DNA of 64,000 nucleotides from Marinosulfonomonas sp. (GTDB lineage Bacteria; Pseudomonadota; Alphaproteobacteria; Rhodobacterales; Rhodobacteraceae). Location of the stretch: positions 1 through 64,000 of the forward strand of contig WFNH01000089.1 in the NCBI GenBank assembly GCA_015488685.1. Direction: 5' to 3'. Below the pieces are notes generated by a model, which was given only the letters and a program-made list of their open reading frames with translations, was not told the origin of the DNA and did not search any database. A program made the position numbers and the translations under genes. This document shows positions 29,751 through 39,861 of the stretch, one piece after another. Position 1 is the stretch's first letter. Each line of letters starts with the position of its first letter.

Positions 29751-30200
29751 ATGAGCGCCGCCCTGCATCTGGCCAAACCCGCCGATCTGCCCCGCCTGCA
29801 ATCCCTTGTCGCGGCTTTTCATGCACAAGAGGGGATCACCCAATCCGACGAGGACCGCGCGGCCGCCCTGACCCCGCTACTGCAGGGCACACCGCACGGG
29901 GCTGCCTATCTGATCGGACCAAAGAACGGGCCGGTGGGCTATATCGTGGTGGCCTTTGGCTATTCTGTGGAAATGGGCGGGATCATTGGGTTTATCGACG
30001 AATTCTACATCCGCGAAAACGTACGCGGGCGTGGTATGGGCAGCGAGGTGCTGCGCACCCTGATGCCCGCCCTTGCCGAATACGGGGTCAAGGCGCTGCA
30101 TCTGGAAGTGAAACGCGACTTTGACGGGGCCAAACGGCTGTATTCACGGCTGGGGTTTGTAGCCCGTGACGATTATCACCTGATGATGCGGCGGTTTTAG
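29751..30200 (+). CDS. GNAT family N-acetyltransferase
   Basis: The 149-residue protein has the GNAT fold: LHLAKPADLPRLQSLVAAFH, a central strand GPVGYIVVAFGYS, the acetyl-CoA pyrophosphate loop in IRENVRGRGMGSEVL (R-x-x-G-x-G/A) and the final ALHLEVKRDFDGAKRLYSRLGF. It transfers acetyl from acetyl-CoA to an amine; the substrate is not predictable. It is convergent with katG across a double hairpin. Confidence 0.9.
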   Translation: MSAALHLAKPADLPRLQSLVAAFHAQEGITQSDEDRAAALTPLLQGTPHGAAYLIGPKNGPVGYIVVAFGYSVEMGGIIGFIDEFYIRENVRGRGMGSEVLRTLMPALAEYGVKALHLEVKRDFDGAKRLYSRLGFVARDDYHLMMRRF

Positions 30201-30237
30201 GATCTTTCCTCGCCTCCCGCATCGGATGCACCGGCCC

Positions 30238-30282
30238 CGAAATCTTTAGAAGATTTCGACCGTTTTCTTTCAAAGAAAACGG
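30238..30282. terminator. Tandem hairpins between convergent GNAT and katG genes
   Basis: Two near-perfect palindromes lie side by side: CGAAATCTT-TAG-AAGATTTCG (30238-30258) and a stem of about ten pairs at 30260-30282 (CCGTTTTCTTT pairing with AAAGAAAACGG). They sit between two converging genes, so they probably terminate both. Long T-runs are lacking. They may instead be a genome-wide palindromic repeat. Confidence 0.55.
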
Positions 30283-30328
30283 GACGCGCCAACCGCATGG
30301 CTGCCGCGCCCCTGTTCAGCACACCGGC

Positions 30329-32671
<2,343 letters not shown>

Positions 32672-32742
32672 TCACTTGCAGAACCGGCTGTTGCCCCCAT
32701 GTGCCCGTACAAACTATAATGGCGGACCCGAAAGGAATGCCG

Positions 32743-34179
32743 ATGCCGCTGACCATCCCCTTTGACAATTCCTATGTCCGTCTGCCGGATCAATTCTACG
32801 CCCGCATCGGCACTGCCCCTGTGGCCCGTCCGCAACTGGTGGCCCTGAATGAAGCGCTGGCGCAGGATCTGGGAATAGACGCAGATGAATTGCGCTCGCC
32901 CGCCGGTGTGGCCGTGCTGTCGGGCAGCGCCATTCCCGACGGGGCCGCGCCAATCGCGCAGGCCTATGCAGGCCATCAATTCGGCGGATGGTCACCGCAA
33001 CTGGGCGACGGGCGCGCAATGCTGCTGGGCGAGGTGCTGGACGCAAACGGCACACGGCAGGACATCCAGCTGAAGGGATCAGGCCGCACCCCGTTTTCGC
33101 GTGGCGGTGACGGGCGGGCGTGGCTTGGCCCCGTGCTGCGCGAATATGTGGTGAGCGAGGCAATGGCGGCCCTGAACATCCCCACCACCCGCGCGCTGGC
33201 GGCTGTTACCACCGGCGAAACCGTAATGCGCGAAACCGCCCTGCCCGGCGCGGTGCTGACCCGCGTTGCCACCAGCCACATCCGCGTTGGCACCTTCCAG
33301 TATTTCGCCGCGCGGCAAGATACCGAGGCGTTGCAAGCCCTGACCGATTATACCATCCAGCGCCATTTCCCCGATGCTAAAACCCCGCTGGACCTGCTGC
33401 AATCGGTGATCACCGCACAGGCCAGTCTAATTGCCCGCTGGATGGGCATCGGCTTTATCCACGGGGTGATGAACACCGACAACACCCATATCGGCGGCAT
33501 CACCATCGATTACGGCCCCTGCGCCTTCATGGACAGCTACCACCCCGCCCGCGTTTATTCCTCGATCGATCACGCGAGGCGCTATGCCTTTAACCAGCAA
33601 CCGGAAATCATCGTCTGGAATCTGGCGCAATTCGCCACCTGCCTGATCCCGCTGATGGGGGACGAGGACACCGCAGTGAAACAAGCCACCGAGGCCCTGC
33701 ACGGGTTCCGCGATCAGTTTCTGGGGTTCTGGATCACCGAACACCGCGCCAAACTGGGCCTGAAACGTGCCATGGCGGGGGATGACGAGCTGGTGATTGA
33801 TCTACTGGACCGGATGGCACAGGGACAGGCGGATTTCACCAACACCTTCCGCGCGCTGGCGGATGGAAATGCCCGCGACCAGTTCCTTGATCCGGCGCTA
33901 TATGACGACTGGCACACCCGCTGGCAGGCCCGTCTGGCGCAGGAGGGAACGGATTGGGACGAGCAACAAGCCCTGATCCGCGCCACATCCCCTACCCTGA
34001 TCCCGCGCAACCACCGGATAGAACAGATGATCGAAGCCGCCGTAGCAGGAGATTATGGCCCGTTTGAACGGCTGATGGCCGCACTGGCACGGCCCTTTGA
34101 GGATGTGGCGGAGTTTTCGGATTTGCGGCGGCCACCGACCGAGGACGAAGAGGTAAAGCAGACGTTTTGCGGGACGTGA
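32743..34179 (+). CDS. selO: Protein adenylyltransferase SelO (YdiU), cysteine form
   Basis: The 478-residue pseudokinase has the SelO pattern: FDNSYVRLPDQFYARI, YAGHQFGGWSPQLGDGRAMLLGE (nucleotide loop), LKGSGRTPFSRGGDGRA, IGFIHGVMNTDNTHI with the metal-binding Asn/Asp, and TIDYGPCAFMD. SelO transfers AMP to redox proteins. It ends EVKQTFCGT; in many relatives this penultimate-region Cys is selenocysteine, here it is a TGC cysteine. AAAGGA six bases before the ATG at 32743 supports this start over ATGs at 32719 and 32737. The divergent katG suggests joint use under oxidative stress. Confidence 0.92.
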   Translation: MPLTIPFDNSYVRLPDQFYARIGTAPVARPQLVALNEALAQDLGIDADELRSPAGVAVLSGSAIPDGAAPIAQAYAGHQFGGWSPQLGDGRAMLLGEVLDANGTRQDIQLKGSGRTPFSRGGDGRAWLGPVLREYVVSEAMAALNIPTTRALAAVTTGETVMRETALPGAVLTRVATSHIRVGTFQYFAARQDTEALQALTDYTIQRHFPDAKTPLDLLQSVITAQASLIARWMGIGFIHGVMNTDNTHIGGITIDYGPCAFMDSYHPARVYSSIDHARRYAFNQQPEIIVWNLAQFATCLIPLMGDEDTAVKQATEALHGFRDQFLGFWITEHRAKLGLKRAMAGDDELVIDLLDRMAQGQADFTNTFRALADGNARDQFLDPALYDDWHTRWQARLAQEGTDWDEQQALIRATSPTLIPRNHRIEQMIEAAVAGDYGPFERLMAALARPFEDVAEFSDLRRPPTEDEEVKQTFCGT

Positions 34180-34236
34180 GGGAAAAAGCATCAAAAACTG
34201 TCCCAATTGCATGTGAAGAGAAAAACAATTCCTCCT

Positions 34237-34341
34237 CTTCTTCTCCATCTTTGCCCGCTTGAACACCTCGCTCCTGATCCGCACCTCTTCATGCTGCACC
34301 ACCTTGAAACCCACCGCCGCAAAGGCAGGTTGGGCCATCAC
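34237..34341 (-). pseudogene. Possible GNAT acetyltransferase C-terminal remnant
   Basis: A minus-strand stretch encodes AQPAFAAVGFKVVQHEEVRI then FKRAKMEKK, which resembles the last strands of GNAT enzymes (xxPxFxxxGFxVVxxxxVxxxG...MEK). No acetyl-CoA loop or N-terminal half is found upstream. It sits at the left end of the AT-rich islet, consistent with a deletion scar. The match is by eye and short. Confidence 0.3.
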
Positions 34342-34405
34342 AACGTAAACTACCCACCGCGACGCATTACACCGCCGCTACTGTGGCCTAGTATTGCTCC
34401 ACCGT

Positions 34406-34747
34406 TTACAAATCACGATCAATGCAAAGGCGAACTCTTTTCTCTGAATTATTATTCAGCTTGATGGTTATTCCAGATTCCTTATCAAAACCAGACAAGT
34501 AAACGCTCTTACCACTAATCGGCAACTTTGCATCTTCAAGCCCTCTTTTGGATGTATCCACTCCAATATTCACGAATGGGCCACTTGTCTTTATTCGGCG
34601 GCCACGCTCATCCTTTCGTTCAACATACAGTATGTTGGACAGTATTATAAACTCCTCGGTAAGACTGTTGGGGTTCTTAAGGCGTTCCGCGCAGTTAATT
34701 ATGAACTCCTCGGAATCTGGGGTGAAATATATATCGTTCCTAGTCAT
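34406..34747 (-). CDS. Hypothetical protein, AT-rich orphan
   Basis: The 113-residue protein (MTRNDIYFTPDSEEFIINCA at the start) is hydrophilic, with no signal peptide or membrane segment, and matches no family I know. Its base composition is clearly more AT-rich than the surrounding genome, and it lies in an islet (34180-35400) with another orphan gene on the same strand. Horizontal acquisition is likely. Whether it belongs to a toxin-immunity or phage-derived set cannot be said from the sequence. Confidence 0.55.
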   Translation of the reverse strand: MTRNDIYFTPDSEEFIINCAERLKNPNSLTEEFIILSNILYVERKDERGRRIKTSGPFVNIGVDTSKRGLEDAKLPISGKSVYLSGFDKESGITIKLNNNSEKRVRLCIDRDL

Positions 34748-34835
34748 TTTCCTATCGACTCCAATAAGTTATCTTACTCTGAATTGCCCTCAAATTTGGA
34801 TTAGCCTGTTCTTCAATGAATAGATGCAGTTTCAG

Positions 34836-35075
34836 CTAAGGGCGTACCCGCATCACCTGCACCTGTCCATTTTCAATTAATGATATAGGGAAAAATATCA
34901 GCCCCCCATTATTTTGTTTGATCATTATACCTTGATATTGATCAATGGGCCATTCTGTGGATGTGAACTCATCGGAATAGGAATTATTTGGCTTGCAAAA
35001 CATGACCTTTCCCTCAATATCACCATCTACGATTACAACGTCCCCAGAACGTATATCCGAAATATGTTCTTTCAT
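34836..35075 (-). CDS. Hypothetical small protein, AT-rich orphan
   Basis: The 79-residue protein begins MKEHISDIRSGDVVIVDGDI and looks beta-rich: a short barrel-like sequence with GKVMFCKPNN, GIMIKQNNGGLIFFPISLI and a final VQVMRVRP. No family is recognised. It is 88 bp upstream of the 113-residue orphan on the same strand and shares its AT-rich composition, so the two may be co-transcribed. Confidence 0.5.
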   Translation of the reverse strand: MKEHISDIRSGDVVIVDGDIEGKVMFCKPNNSYSDEFTSTEWPIDQYQGIMIKQNNGGLIFFPISLIENGQVQVMRVRP

Positions 35076-35293
35076 AATAATACCTGCATTATGGAGTTAG
35101 AGGCGGAGATCATTGCGTGAACCGTACCATCCAGTGCGAGGAAGATGAACCCACCGGTTGCCATCGAGATTAAAGGTGAAATGAGACGCGGCTAAGATGC
35201 GAATTCTACTTGCGCTCATCTGATCCAGGCCCTGTATTTTCGGTACAAAAGGACAGCGGATACACAAATAAGTAATGTAACCGGAATGCTTAT

Positions 35294-35395
35294 TCAGCCC
35301 AACCACAGCTCTAGGAATTGTTGAAACACAGCCATGAGGAATGTGATCACTATCTCAAATAGAAGTGACATTATTTTTCGCATGATTGTACGCAT
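35294..35395 (-). CDS. Possible small membrane protein interrupted by an in-frame TGA
   Basis: Directly after the DUF2238-like gene, an ATG at 35395 (AAAAGG about eight bases upstream) opens a 33-residue frame, MRTIMRKIMSLLFEIVITFL and onward, with one membrane helix. It ends at a TGA at 35294-35296. The same frame continues past the TGA with a second hydrophobic helix (ISIPVTLLICVSAVLLY) and a basic tail to a stop at 35216. This is either a decayed two-helix protein or a genuine short protein. The rest of 35076-35293 shows nothing else. Confidence 0.3.
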   Translation of the reverse strand: MRTIMRKIMSLLFEIVITFLMAVFQQFLELWLG

Positions 35396-35400
35396 ACCCC

Positions 35401-36039
35401 CTACCTTTTCCTGCGCCGAAACAGCCGCCGGTTCTTGCTGACAAACTCGCGGATTATCCCCGCCAGACCGCTTTTGTCGTGCCCCTGCAAATAGCCGTAA
35501 CCAGCCCACGCCCCGACAAAAGCGCCGATCACATCGACGATCAGATCCCACATGGTGTCGATCAGGCCGGACTTTTGCATGTTCAAGCCGAACGTCTGAT
35601 CCATGGCGAACTCGAAAATCTCCCACATCACCCCGATGCTGACGGCAATCGCGAAGGCCATAAAGGACAGCGCCCAAGGCGGGGCGGCATAGCGGTCGCC
35701 CTCGAACAGGATGAACACAAAGATAAACCCGATCAGCCCGAACCCCATGGCCGAGCCGCCATGCAACAGCACATCCCACCACCAGTATTTTTCGTAAAAG
35801 TCGAACGCCTCGCCCAGATAAATGGTGCCGAATACGAACAGCACCACTCCGGCGAAAAACCTTACCGGCAGGCGAATTCGGAAGCGGTCGGCAAAGACCA
35901 TAGGGGCAAACGACAGGGACAGGGTGGCCAGAGTGATGAAGGCGAGCGAGTATTGCCCGTTGATCATTGAGGCCACAAATTCCAGCGCCAGAACGGCCCA
36001 GATCAGGTAGACGACATAGCTTTGCTTGCCCAGTTTCAT
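35401..36039 (-). CDS. DUF2238/YjdF-like membrane protein
   Basis: The 212-residue protein has about six membrane helices and the DUF2238 motifs GEAFDFYEKYWWWDVLLHGGSA, GVMWEIFEFAMDQTFGLN and SGLIDTMWDLIVDVIGAF, with conserved acidic and His residues within the helices. It ends in a basic cytosolic tail (RRLFRRRKR). The function of the family is unknown. It is an inner membrane protein, divergent from the EEP phosphatase gene. Confidence 0.8.
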   Translation of the reverse strand: MKLGKQSYVVYLIWAVLALEFVASMINGQYSLAFITLATLSLSFAPMVFADRFRIRLPVRFFAGVVLFVFGTIYLGEAFDFYEKYWWWDVLLHGGSAMGFGLIGFIFVFILFEGDRYAAPPWALSFMAFAIAVSIGVMWEIFEFAMDQTFGLNMQKSGLIDTMWDLIVDVIGAFVGAWAGYGYLQGHDKSGLAGIIREFVSKNRRLFRRRKR

Positions 36040-36103
36040 GCCATGATGATATGCCGCGCGGCCGCCGGGTTCAATCGGTGTTAAAACGGGTTATATAGCG
36101 GGT

Positions 36104-36790
36104 ATGACACAAGAGTTTCGCATCGCTTCCTATAATCTGCGCAAATGCGTTGGCCTTGACCGGCGGCGCACCCCGTCGCGCAGCCTTGAGGTGATCAACA
36201 GCATCGGTGCCGATATCATCGCCCTGCAAGAGGCCGACCGCCGTCTGGGCAAACGCCCCGCCGCCCTGCCCGCCGATATGGTGCGGGCCTATAGCGATTA
36301 TGTGCCGCTGGCGCTGGATGAGACCGGCGTGTCGCTGGGATGGCATGGTAATGCGGTGCTGGTGCGCGAAGGGCTGGAGGTTGGCGCGATCCACCGGCTG
36401 TCCCTGCCGGGGCTGGAGCCACGCGGCGCCGTGGTGGCCGATATCGGCCCGCTGCGGCTGGTGGCGGTGCATCTGGGGCTAATCCGGCGTTACCGGCTGG
36501 AGCAGATGGCAGCGATACTGGCTGCCCTTGCCCCCCTGCCCGCGCGTCCCACGGTGATCACCGGCGATTTTAACGAATGGTCGCCTTCGCGCGGGATGGA
36601 GCCGCTGAAAGAGCATTTCACCATCCACGCCCCCGGCCTGTCCTTCCACGCCGCCCGCCCCGTGGCCGCGCTGGACCGGTTTGCGATTGATCGCGGTGTG
36701 CATCTGAAAACCGCAGGCGTGGTGCAAACGCCCTTGTCACGGCGGGCATCGGACCATCTGCCCGTTTGGGCGGATGTGGTGGTTGGATAG
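36104..36790 (+). CDS. Endonuclease/exonuclease/phosphatase (EEP) family protein
   Basis: The 228-residue protein carries the EEP catalytic motifs: SYNLRKCVGLD, IIALQEADRR (metal-binding Glu), RLVAVHLGL, VITGDFNEWSP (Asp, Asn) and ASDHLPVWADV (Asp-His pair). Members cleave phosphodiesters in nucleic acids, lipids or proteins. No signal peptide is present, so it is cytosolic. The substrate is unknown. The gene stands alone between the DUF2238-like gene and the 36814-36976 repeat. Confidence 0.88.
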   Translation: MTQEFRIASYNLRKCVGLDRRRTPSRSLEVINSIGADIIALQEADRRLGKRPAALPADMVRAYSDYVPLALDETGVSLGWHGNAVLVREGLEVGAIHRLSLPGLEPRGAVVADIGPLRLVAVHLGLIRRYRLEQMAAILAALAPLPARPTVITGDFNEWSPSRGMEPLKEHFTIHAPGLSFHAARPVAALDRFAIDRGVHLKTAGVVQTPLSRRASDHLPVWADVVVG

Positions 36791-36813
36791 GATATGACTT
36801 GTGCCGCCCGCAC

Positions 36814-36976
36814 CCGTCATTTTGTAAAAGTGATAGCGCCCGACCTGGAGGGTGCATTTCAATGTGGATTCCACATATGGAACGGTTGTGCCAATCCCAT
36901 ACGTCCACCTATTCGCTACCGTAGCAAAGCGCCCTCCTTGGGGAGGTCGGGCGCTGTCATTTTTGCAAAATGACGG
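36814..36976. repeat. Imperfect long inverted repeat (MITE- or BIME-like)
   Basis: Two 33-bp arms (36814-36846 and 36944-36976) are inverted copies differing at only three positions. The inner 12 bp AGCGCCCGACCT/AGGTCGGGCGCT are exact. The outer part of each arm is itself a TCATTTT..AAAATGA palindrome. The 97-bp centre also has GGAGGG/CCCTCC at its edges and a TGTGGATTCCACA palindrome. No coding function is visible. It may also terminate the EEP and EamA genes. Confidence 0.6.
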
Positions 36977-36985
36977 CCCGCCACC

Positions 36986-37870
36986 TCACCGCACCGGCCT
37001 GTTCACCAGCAATATCCCCCCGGCCACCAGAACCAGCGACAGGATCAAGGACGGGCTTAGCGACTCGCCCAACAGCAGCCAACCCATGAACACCCCGAAA
37101 ATCGGCGTTAAAAAGCTGAACGAGGCCACTGAGGACGCCGGATAGATTGAAAGCAGCCACAGCCAGAAGATAAATCCTGCCGACACCACCACAACGATCT
37201 GAAAGCCCAGCCCCCACAGGTGGATCGGCGCAAGGTCCCGCACCAGTGGGCCAAACAGCGGGGCCACGGCCAGCAGGATCGGGGCCGAGATCAGAACCTG
37301 CCAGAACACCTGCATTTCCGCCCGCACCTCGGACAGGCGCGTGGCGCGGGCGACCAGTGTGATCCCTGCCCAGCCAAATGCGGCTCCCAAGGCAAACAGA
37401 TCACCCGTCAGGCTGCCCTCACCGCCCGATCCACGCGAAATGATAGCCCAGGACACGCCCGCAAACGCCATCAGAAGCCCTGCCGCCTTAATGGGTGTGA
37501 TCCGCTCGCCCGGCATCAGGAAATGCGCGGCAATCGCCAGCCAGACAGGCATGGAATAAAAGATCACCGTGGTGCGGGTGACGCTGGTCAGATCCAGCGC
37601 CATGAACAGGCAGATGAATTCAAACGCAAACACCACGCCCATCAGAATCCCCGCGCGGATGGTTCCGGGTTTGAAATCCAGCTTGCGCCCCCGCAGACGG
37701 ATCCACAGCCAGACACAAAAAATCACCCCGAGCGAGCGTAATCCGGCAAAGAACACCGGCTGCAAGCCACCGTTCACCACCTTGATCACAACCTGATTGA
37801 ACCCCAGCAACACCGAAAACCCGATCAGGGAAATCGCACCGAACATGTCGATATTGGGTTTGCGTTGCAT
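36986..37870 (-). CDS. DMT superfamily (EamA) transporter
   Basis: The 294-residue protein has ten predicted membrane helices in two EamA repeats (GFSVLLGFNQVVIKVVNGG; AFAGVSWAIISRGSG; FGWAGITLVARAT; FSFLTPIFGVFMGWLLLGE). AGGAGG five bases before the ATG at 37870 fixes the start; the longer frame is spurious. Such proteins export amino acids or metabolites. The substrate is not predictable. Confidence 0.88.
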   Translation of the reverse strand: MQRKPNIDMFGAISLIGFSVLLGFNQVVIKVVNGGLQPVFFAGLRSLGVIFCVWLWIRLRGRKLDFKPGTIRAGILMGVVFAFEFICLFMALDLTSVTRTTVIFYSMPVWLAIAAHFLMPGERITPIKAAGLLMAFAGVSWAIISRGSGGEGSLTGDLFALGAAFGWAGITLVARATRLSEVRAEMQVFWQVLISAPILLAVAPLFGPLVRDLAPIHLWGLGFQIVVVVSAGFIFWLWLLSIYPASSVASFSFLTPIFGVFMGWLLLGESLSPSLILSLVLVAGGILLVNRPVR

Positions 37871-37981
37871 CAGGCCTCCTGTCTTTTCGTCAACAGCGCA
37901 CGGCTTCGCCGATCTTGCAAGTTCCATTTTGCAAGGCGGGTGTGATAGGAAGCAAGAAAACAGGATTAGGGACGCCCCAAT

Positions 37982-39232
37982 ATGACACTTCTGCAAATCG
38001 CTTCACTATTGATCGTGCTGGCCGGTGCATTCGGCGCGTTCAATTATCTGTTCCTGAAACTCCCCCCTTCCATCGGCATCCTGATCGTGGCCTTTCTGGC
38101 GTCCTTGGCCGTGATGGGGGTGGATTACGCCCTGCCCGAATGGGGCATGGCCGACAAGGTACGCGGCATTGTTGAGGAGATCGAGTTTTCCTCCTCGCTG
38201 CTGGAAGGCATGTTGGGCCTGTTGTTGTTTGCCGGTGCGCTACATGTAAAGATGAGCGATCTTAGGCGCGAATGGGCACTGGTGGCCTTGATGGCCACCG
38301 TTGGCGTGGGCCTGTCAACCGCCGTTATTGGCGTTGGCTTTAGCTGGATCACCGGTATGCCGCTGATCGTGGCGCTGGTGTTTGGCGCACTGGCCTCGCC
38401 CACCGATCCGGTGGCGGTGCTGGGGGTGCTGCGCTCGGCCAACCTGAAAAAATCCATGGAAACCAAGATCGCAGGGGAAAGCCTGTTCAATGACGGCGTG
38501 GCCTATGTGGTGTTCCTGATCCTGATCGGCATGGCCTTTCCGACCGGCCACGAGGAACATGCCTCGGGTTTGATCGGCGGGCTGAAACTGTTTGGCCAGG
38601 AGGCGATCGGCGGTGCGGTTCTGGGTGCGGTTCTGGGCTGGCTGACATTCCGCGTGATGCGGCTGATCGACGATTATTCGCTTGAGGTGCTGATCACGCT
38701 GGGGCTGGCGTTCGGCGGCTATGAACTGGCGGTTTTCCTGAAAGTGTCCGCGCCCATCATGGCGGTGGTTGCAGGGCTGTTCATCGGCGATGTCGGCATG
38801 AAACACGGCATGTCTGAGGAAACCCGCAAATACGTCAACGCCTTCTGGAAACTGATCGACGAAATCCTGAACGCGGTGCTGTTTTTGATGATCGGATTCG
38901 AGGTGTTCGCAGTGGCCTTTAACACCGATGCGATCACCGCAGGCGTCGCGGCAATCGGCCTGTCGCTGGCGGGCCGTCTGGTGGCCGTGGTGGTGCCAAT
39001 CCTGATGCTCAAACCCTTTCGCGGCTTTTCCAAAGGGGTGATCCCGATCATGACTTGGGGCGGGCTGAAGGGCGGCATATCGGTTGCGCTTGCCTTGTCC
39101 CTGCCCGCCAGTGAATGGAAACCGCTGATCCTGGCGGCAACCTATATTCTGGTGATGTTCTCGATCATCGTGCAGGGGCTGACGGTGGGACCGCTGGCAA
39201 CACGGGCCGGACGGGAACCGGAATTGGTGTAA
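37982..39232 (+). CDS. Sodium/proton antiporter (CPA1/NhaP type)
   Basis: The 416-residue protein has about 12 membrane helices and the CPA1 pattern: FGALASPTDPVAVLGVL (half-helix with Thr-Asp), ETKIAGESLFNDGVAYVVFL (the ND ion-binding pair at FND), VVAGLFIGDVGM and TWGGLKGGISVALALSLP. It exchanges cytosolic Na+ or K+ for H+. It sits in the inner membrane and is a single-gene unit ended by a bidirectional terminator. Confidence 0.92.
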   Translation: MTLLQIASLLIVLAGAFGAFNYLFLKLPPSIGILIVAFLASLAVMGVDYALPEWGMADKVRGIVEEIEFSSSLLEGMLGLLLFAGALHVKMSDLRREWALVALMATVGVGLSTAVIGVGFSWITGMPLIVALVFGALASPTDPVAVLGVLRSANLKKSMETKIAGESLFNDGVAYVVFLILIGMAFPTGHEEHASGLIGGLKLFGQEAIGGAVLGAVLGWLTFRVMRLIDDYSLEVLITLGLAFGGYELAVFLKVSAPIMAVVAGLFIGDVGMKHGMSEETRKYVNAFWKLIDEILNAVLFLMIGFEVFAVAFNTDAITAGVAAIGLSLAGRLVAVVVPILMLKPFRGFSKGVIPIMTWGGLKGGISVALALSLPASEWKPLILAATYILVMFSIIVQGLTVGPLATRAGREPELV

Positions 39233-39244
39233 AATTCAAACAAA

Positions 39245-39275
39245 AAGCCCCGGACCAGAACCTGATCCGGGGCTT
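39245..39275. terminator. Bidirectional terminator between the antiporter and DsrC-like genes
   Basis: AAGCCCCGGA (39245-39254) pairs with TCCGGGGCTT (39266-39275) around an 11-nt loop. On the minus strand it is followed by TTTTTG, a good terminator for the DsrC-like gene. On the plus strand the T-run is weak. Confidence 0.7.
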
Positions 39276-39341
39276 CAATGTATTTGTGGCAGGTCCCGCA
39301 TCAAGTGCGGGACAGGCATCCGGTGCGGGACAGTGTGGTGA

Positions 39342-39680
39342 TCAATACCCGCCCTTGCGACGGCTTTCCGGCAGACCGGCGATGCGTCCGCCCTGTTTGG
39401 AGGGGTCCAGCGGGAACAGTTTATACAAATCCCCCTGTTTGATCTTTTCGCCCCAAGCCGCCGACATCGCCTTGATGATGGTACGGGTGTTGGGCTGAAC
39501 CTGACCGTTTTCGAAATATTCCTCGCGCAGGTAATTCATCACATCCCAGTGGTGGTCGGTCAGTTCGATATTTTCCATCTCGGCCATGTGTTTGCCCATG
39601 TCTTCGGACCAGTCTTCCTGATTGACCAGATAGCCGTTGTCGTCGGTTTCGATTGTTTTACCGTCAAATTCAAATGACAT
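39342..39680 (-). CDS. TusE/DsrC-family protein lacking cysteines
   Basis: The 112-residue protein follows the DsrC fold: FDGKTIETDDNGYLVNQEDWSEDM, LTDHHWDVMNYLREEYFENGQVQP, LYKLFPLDPSKQGGRIAGLPE. TusE and DsrC carry sulfur on a penultimate C-terminal Cys. Here the C-terminus is RRKGGY, and the whole protein has no Cys. It therefore cannot form the persulfide used in tRNA thiolation or sulfite reduction. A regulatory or structural role is more likely. The ATG at 39680 matches the family. No tus or dsr genes lie nearby. Confidence 0.85.
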   Translation of the reverse strand: MSFEFDGKTIETDDNGYLVNQEDWSEDMGKHMAEMENIELTDHHWDVMNYLREEYFENGQVQPNTRTIIKAMSAAWGEKIKQGDLYKLFPLDPSKQGGRIAGLPESRRKGGY

Positions 39681-39861
39681 TGTGCACTCCCTGTTTCGTC
39701 GCGCTGGTTGGTTTTGATTACATTCAATTATCACAATGTATGCCATCCATCAAGCATCAGACATACGCAAGCTGACCTTTGGTCAGGAAATTTCCCCTAA
39801 AGGGTTTGAAGATTTTGTGCCATAAAGGGGGCGAACCGTATCAGTAACCTGGGAGAATACC

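Noticed and set aside
35097-35306. 69-codon minus-strand ORF in the AT-rich islet
   Set aside because: No ribosome-binding site, no motif, and it overlaps the more convincing interrupted membrane frame.
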